Assembly: GCA_018712905.1 (NCBI GenBank)
Contig: DVGD01000246.1
Coordinates: forward strand, 1 to 14,138
Source: Candidatus Avoscillospira stercoripullorum
GTDB taxonomy: Bacteria; Bacillota; Clostridia; Oscillospirales; Oscillospiraceae
Reading direction: 5' to 3'
DNA: 14,138 nucleotides
Part shown: one piece after another, positions 12,492-14,138 of the stretch
How the letters are laid out: each line of letters opens with the position of its first letter
Position numbering within the stretch: position 1 is the first letter of the stretch
Position numbers and translations under genes: made by a program
The notes under the pieces: generated by a model
Databases searched by the model: none
What the model saw: the letters and a program-made list of their open reading frames with translations, nothing else
What the model was told of the DNA's origin: nothing

Positions 12492-12519
12492 TTGCATTTT
12501 CGGCAAAACATGATAGAAT
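12492..12519 (+). promoter_or_regulatory. Promoter of the ferredoxin gene
   Basis: TTGCAT (12492-12497), a 16-base spacer, and TAGAAT (12514-12519) preceded by TG one base upstream form a good extended -10 promoter. Transcription should start near 12526, leaving a leader of about 25 bases that contains only the ribosome site GGAGGTG (12538-12544). Confidence 0.75.
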
Positions 12520-12551
12520 AAGAGCGCAATCTATTATGGAGGTGTTACTCT

Positions 12552-12722
12552 ATGGCATATGTCATTTCCGACGAGTGCGTCAGCTGCGGTGCTTGCGCCG
12601 AGGTGTGCCCCCTGGGCTGCATCAGCGAGGGCGACGGCAAGTACGTCATCGACGCCGATGCCTGCGTGGAGTGCGGTACCTGCGAGGGCGAGTGCCCCAA
12701 CGGCGCCATCTCCCAGGGCTAA
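12552..12722 (+). CDS. Clostridial-type 2[4Fe-4S] ferredoxin
   Basis: A 56-residue soluble electron carrier that passes low-potential electrons between oxidoreductases in anaerobic metabolism. It begins MAYVISDECVSCGACAEVCP and closely follows the Clostridium pasteurianum ferredoxin pattern. Cluster-binding cysteines are 9, 12, 15, 19 and 38, 41, 44, 48: two CxxCxxCxxxCP motifs related by internal duplication. A ninth cysteine, Cys23, stands in CPLGCISEG where C. pasteurianum has Ala. A strong GGAGGTG ribosome site lies seven bases before the ATG, and a terminator follows 12 bases after the stop, so it is probably mainly monocistronic. The negative charge and small size fit the family. Which enzymes it serves cannot be told from the neighbours. 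Confidence 0.95.
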   Translation: MAYVISDECVSCGACAEVCPLGCISEGDGKYVIDADACVECGTCEGECPNGAISQG

Positions 12723-12734
12723 TCTGTACACAGC

Positions 12735-12773
12735 AAAAAGGGGGCTGTCTCGTTGCGAGTCAGTCCCCTTTTT
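12735..12773 (+). terminator. Ferredoxin terminator
   Basis: A 13-pair stem (AAAAAGGGGGCTG with CAGTCCCCTTTTT, one G-T pair) encloses a second small stem CTCG-ttg-CGAG. The A and T runs at its ends make it usable in both directions. It separates the ferredoxin gene from the methyltransferase gene, which may be reached by read-through because no other promoter is evident in the 21 bases that remain. Confidence 0.85.
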
Positions 12774-12794
12774 CGTGCCGGAAAGGAGGCAGGC

Positions 12795-13508
12795 ATGGCA
12801 CAGGAAACCCTATGGAACGGCGTGGTACTCAAGCAGCCGGATTCTCTCTTTCCCCTGGGCACCGATTCCGTGGCGCTTGCGTCCTTCGCAAGGTTTTCCC
12901 GCGGCGCCCGGGTGGCGGACTTAGGCTGCGGCGGCGGTGCCATTGCACTGATGCTCCTGGCCTCCGATCCAAGCCTTCATGTGACGGGCATTGAGTGGGA
13001 TCCCGTGGCCGTCCAGGCGGCGCGGGACAACGGCGTGGAAAACCGGGTGGATTTCCAGGTGCTTGCGGGAGATCTGCGCAGCATCGAAACGCTGCTGCCT
13101 CCCGGCGGGTTTGACGGCTGCGTGGCCAATCCGCCCTACTTCCCCGTGGGCAGCGGCGCGTCCGGCGCGCGGGCAAATGCCCGCAGCGAAGTAACCCTCA
13201 CTTTAAAGGAGCTGTGCCGGGCGGCACAATGGCTCTTAACATATGGGGGCAGGTTCGCTCTGGTGCACCGGCCGGAGCGGCTTGCCGATCTCATGGAGGC
13301 GCTGCGCGCCCACCAGCTGGAGCCCAAGCGCCTGCGGCTCCTGCGCCACCGGGCGGAAAAGCCGCCGAGCCTCCTCTTGCTGGAGGCCAAGAAGGGCGCC
13401 AAGCCGGGGCTTGTCTGGGAGCCCGACCTCATTTTGCGGGACGAAGACGGGCGAGAGAGCGCCGCGTGCCGCGCCCTCTATCACCGGGACGGAAAGGATT
13501 GTGATTGA
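12795..13508 (+). CDS. SAM-dependent N6-adenine methyltransferase, YabB/TrmN6 type
   Basis: A 237-residue cytoplasmic class I methyltransferase. The N-terminal part has the family pattern LFPLGTDSVALASFA (18-32), then the SAM-binding motif DLGCGGG (42-48), an acidic Glu67 at the end of strand 2, and the catalytic NPPY (112-115) typical of enzymes that methylate the exocyclic amine of adenine. By family it corresponds to B. subtilis YabB and E. coli TrmN6 (YfiC), which modifies A37 of tRNA1(Val); the tRNA substrate here is inferred. The ATG is chosen because AAGGAGG lies five bases upstream. An upstream in-frame TTG inside the ferredoxin terminator is rejected. rsmI starts one base after the stop codon, a neighbourhood also found in Bacillus (yabB, yazA, yabC), here without the small GIY-YIG gene between them. 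Confidence 0.88.
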   Translation: MAQETLWNGVVLKQPDSLFPLGTDSVALASFARFSRGARVADLGCGGGAIALMLLASDPSLHVTGIEWDPVAVQAARDNGVENRVDFQVLAGDLRSIETLLPPGGFDGCVANPPYFPVGSGASGARANARSEVTLTLKELCRAAQWLLTYGGRFALVHRPERLADLMEALRAHQLEPKRLRLLRHRAEKPPSLLLLEAKKGAKPGLVWEPDLILRDEDGRESAACRALYHRDGKDCD

Positions 13509-13509
13509 C

Positions 13510-14138
13510 ATGGCCGGAACCCTCTATCTGGTTCCCACCCCCATCGGCAACCTGGGGGACATCTCCCAGCGCTGCCGGGACACCCTGGCTGCGGCGGATT
13601 TCATCGCCGCGGAGGATACCAGGGTGAGTCTGAAGCTTCTCAACCATCTGGAGCTCAAAAAGCCCCTGGTCAGCTACTATGAGCACAACCAGGTGGATAG
13701 CGGTCAGAAAATTTTAAAGCGCCTTTTGGACGGCGAGACCTGCGCACTGGTCTCCGACGCCGGCTCTCCCGCCATTTCCGACCCCGGCGAAGCACTGGTG
13801 GCGCAGTGCGCGGCGGCCGGTGTGACGGTCTGCGCCATTCCTGGCCCCTGCGCCGTCATCACGGCCTTGAGCGTCTCGGGGCTTCCCACCGGACGGTTCA
13901 CCTTCGAGGGTTTCCTCTCCACCAACCGCAAGAGCCGGGAGGAGCACCTTCAGTCCCTCACAAGAGAGCAGCGCACCATGATCTTTTATGAGGCGCCCCA
14001 CAAGCTTCCCGCCACGCTGGAAGATCTCGCCAAGGTCTTTGGCGAAGACCGGCGCATCAGCCTCTGCCGGGAGCTCACCAAGCTCCACGAGGAGATCTTC
14101 CGCACCACCCTGGGCGGCGCCATTGCCCGCTGCCGGGA
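13510..14138 (+). CDS. rsmI: 16S rRNA (cytidine1402-2'-O)-methyltransferase, N-terminal part (cut by window edge)
   Basis: The first 209 codons of RsmI, which methylates the ribose of C1402 in the decoding centre of 16S rRNA, next to the RsmH-modified base. Visible motifs of the tetrapyrrole-methylase-fold family are LVPTPIGNLGDIS (7-19), AAEDTR (33-38), VSDAGSPAISDPG (81-93), AIPGPCAVITALSVSGLPT (109-127), FEGFLS (132-137) and FYEAPHKL (159-166). The ATG follows the methyltransferase stop by one base, with AAAGGA about 11 bases upstream, so translation is probably coupled. The frame is open to the window edge; a full RsmI is usually about 280-290 residues, so roughly 75 residues are missing. 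No defect is seen in the visible part. Confidence 0.96.
   Translation, partial: MAGTLYLVPTPIGNLGDISQRCRDTLAAADFIAAEDTRVSLKLLNHLELKKPLVSYYEHNQVDSGQKILKRLLDGETCALVSDAGSPAISDPGEALVAQCAAAGVTVCAIPGPCAVITALSVSGLPTGRFTFEGFLSTNRKSREEHLQSLTREQRTMIFYEAPHKLPATLEDLAKVFGEDRRISLCRELTKLHEEIFRTTLGGAIARCR

Overview
The window is a visibly GC-rich stretch of chromosome from a Gram-positive anaerobe of the class Clostridia. It is most likely from an Oscillospiraceae/Ruminococcaceae-type lineage. The evidence is a 56-residue clostridial 2[4Fe-4S] ferredoxin, a lysine riboswitch ahead of dapA, RpoB and RpoC of Firmicute length without the large proteobacterial insertions, a ClpC-type unfoldase, and a YabB-like/RsmI pair ordered much as in Bacillus. 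This placement is an inference from gene content; no 16S or marker search could be run. No phage, transposase, CRISPR array or integrated element is visible. Most of the window is core chromosome, and the less ordinary material lies between the genes.

Layout: (1) 1-1341, minus strand: the start of dapB (cut by the window edge) and dapA, transcribed from a clear promoter through a complete lysine riboswitch and an intrinsic terminator. This is lysine-repressed diaminopimelate/lysine synthesis. (2) 1432-2116, plus strand: a possible promoter with an 18-bp palindrome, a 44-nt uninterrupted pyrimidine tract that can encode a Leu/Ser/Phe-rich peptide, a strong terminator, then tspO. The arrangement looks like an attenuated leader or a small RNA. 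(3) 2119-2206: two back-to-back palindromes and a bidirectional terminator between the convergent tspO and rpoC. (4) 2209-9734, minus strand: rpoB-rpoC, a two-gene operon with its own strong promoter and a structured leader of about 150 nt. It is separated from the ribosomal protein genes that usually flank it. RpoB has Pro in place of the conserved Gln that E. coli numbers 513, in the rifampicin pocket. (5) 9735-10033: a palindrome, a terminator, and a structured stretch with no convincing gene. (6) 10034-12367, minus strand: clpC without ctsR-mcsA-mcsB. (7) 12414-12551: a divergent control region with two palindromes. (8) 12552-14138, plus strand: ferredoxin, terminator, a YabB/TrmN6-type methyltransferase, and the start of rsmI (cut by the window edge).

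Functionally the genes are housekeeping: lysine and cell-wall precursor synthesis, transcription, protein quality control, electron transfer, and RNA methylation. I did not find a convincing new multi-gene system. The best candidates for something undescribed are the tspO leader, the structured RNA downstream of clpC, the palindromes in the clpC/ferredoxin divergent region, and the isolated rpoBC unit with its leader and RpoB substitution.
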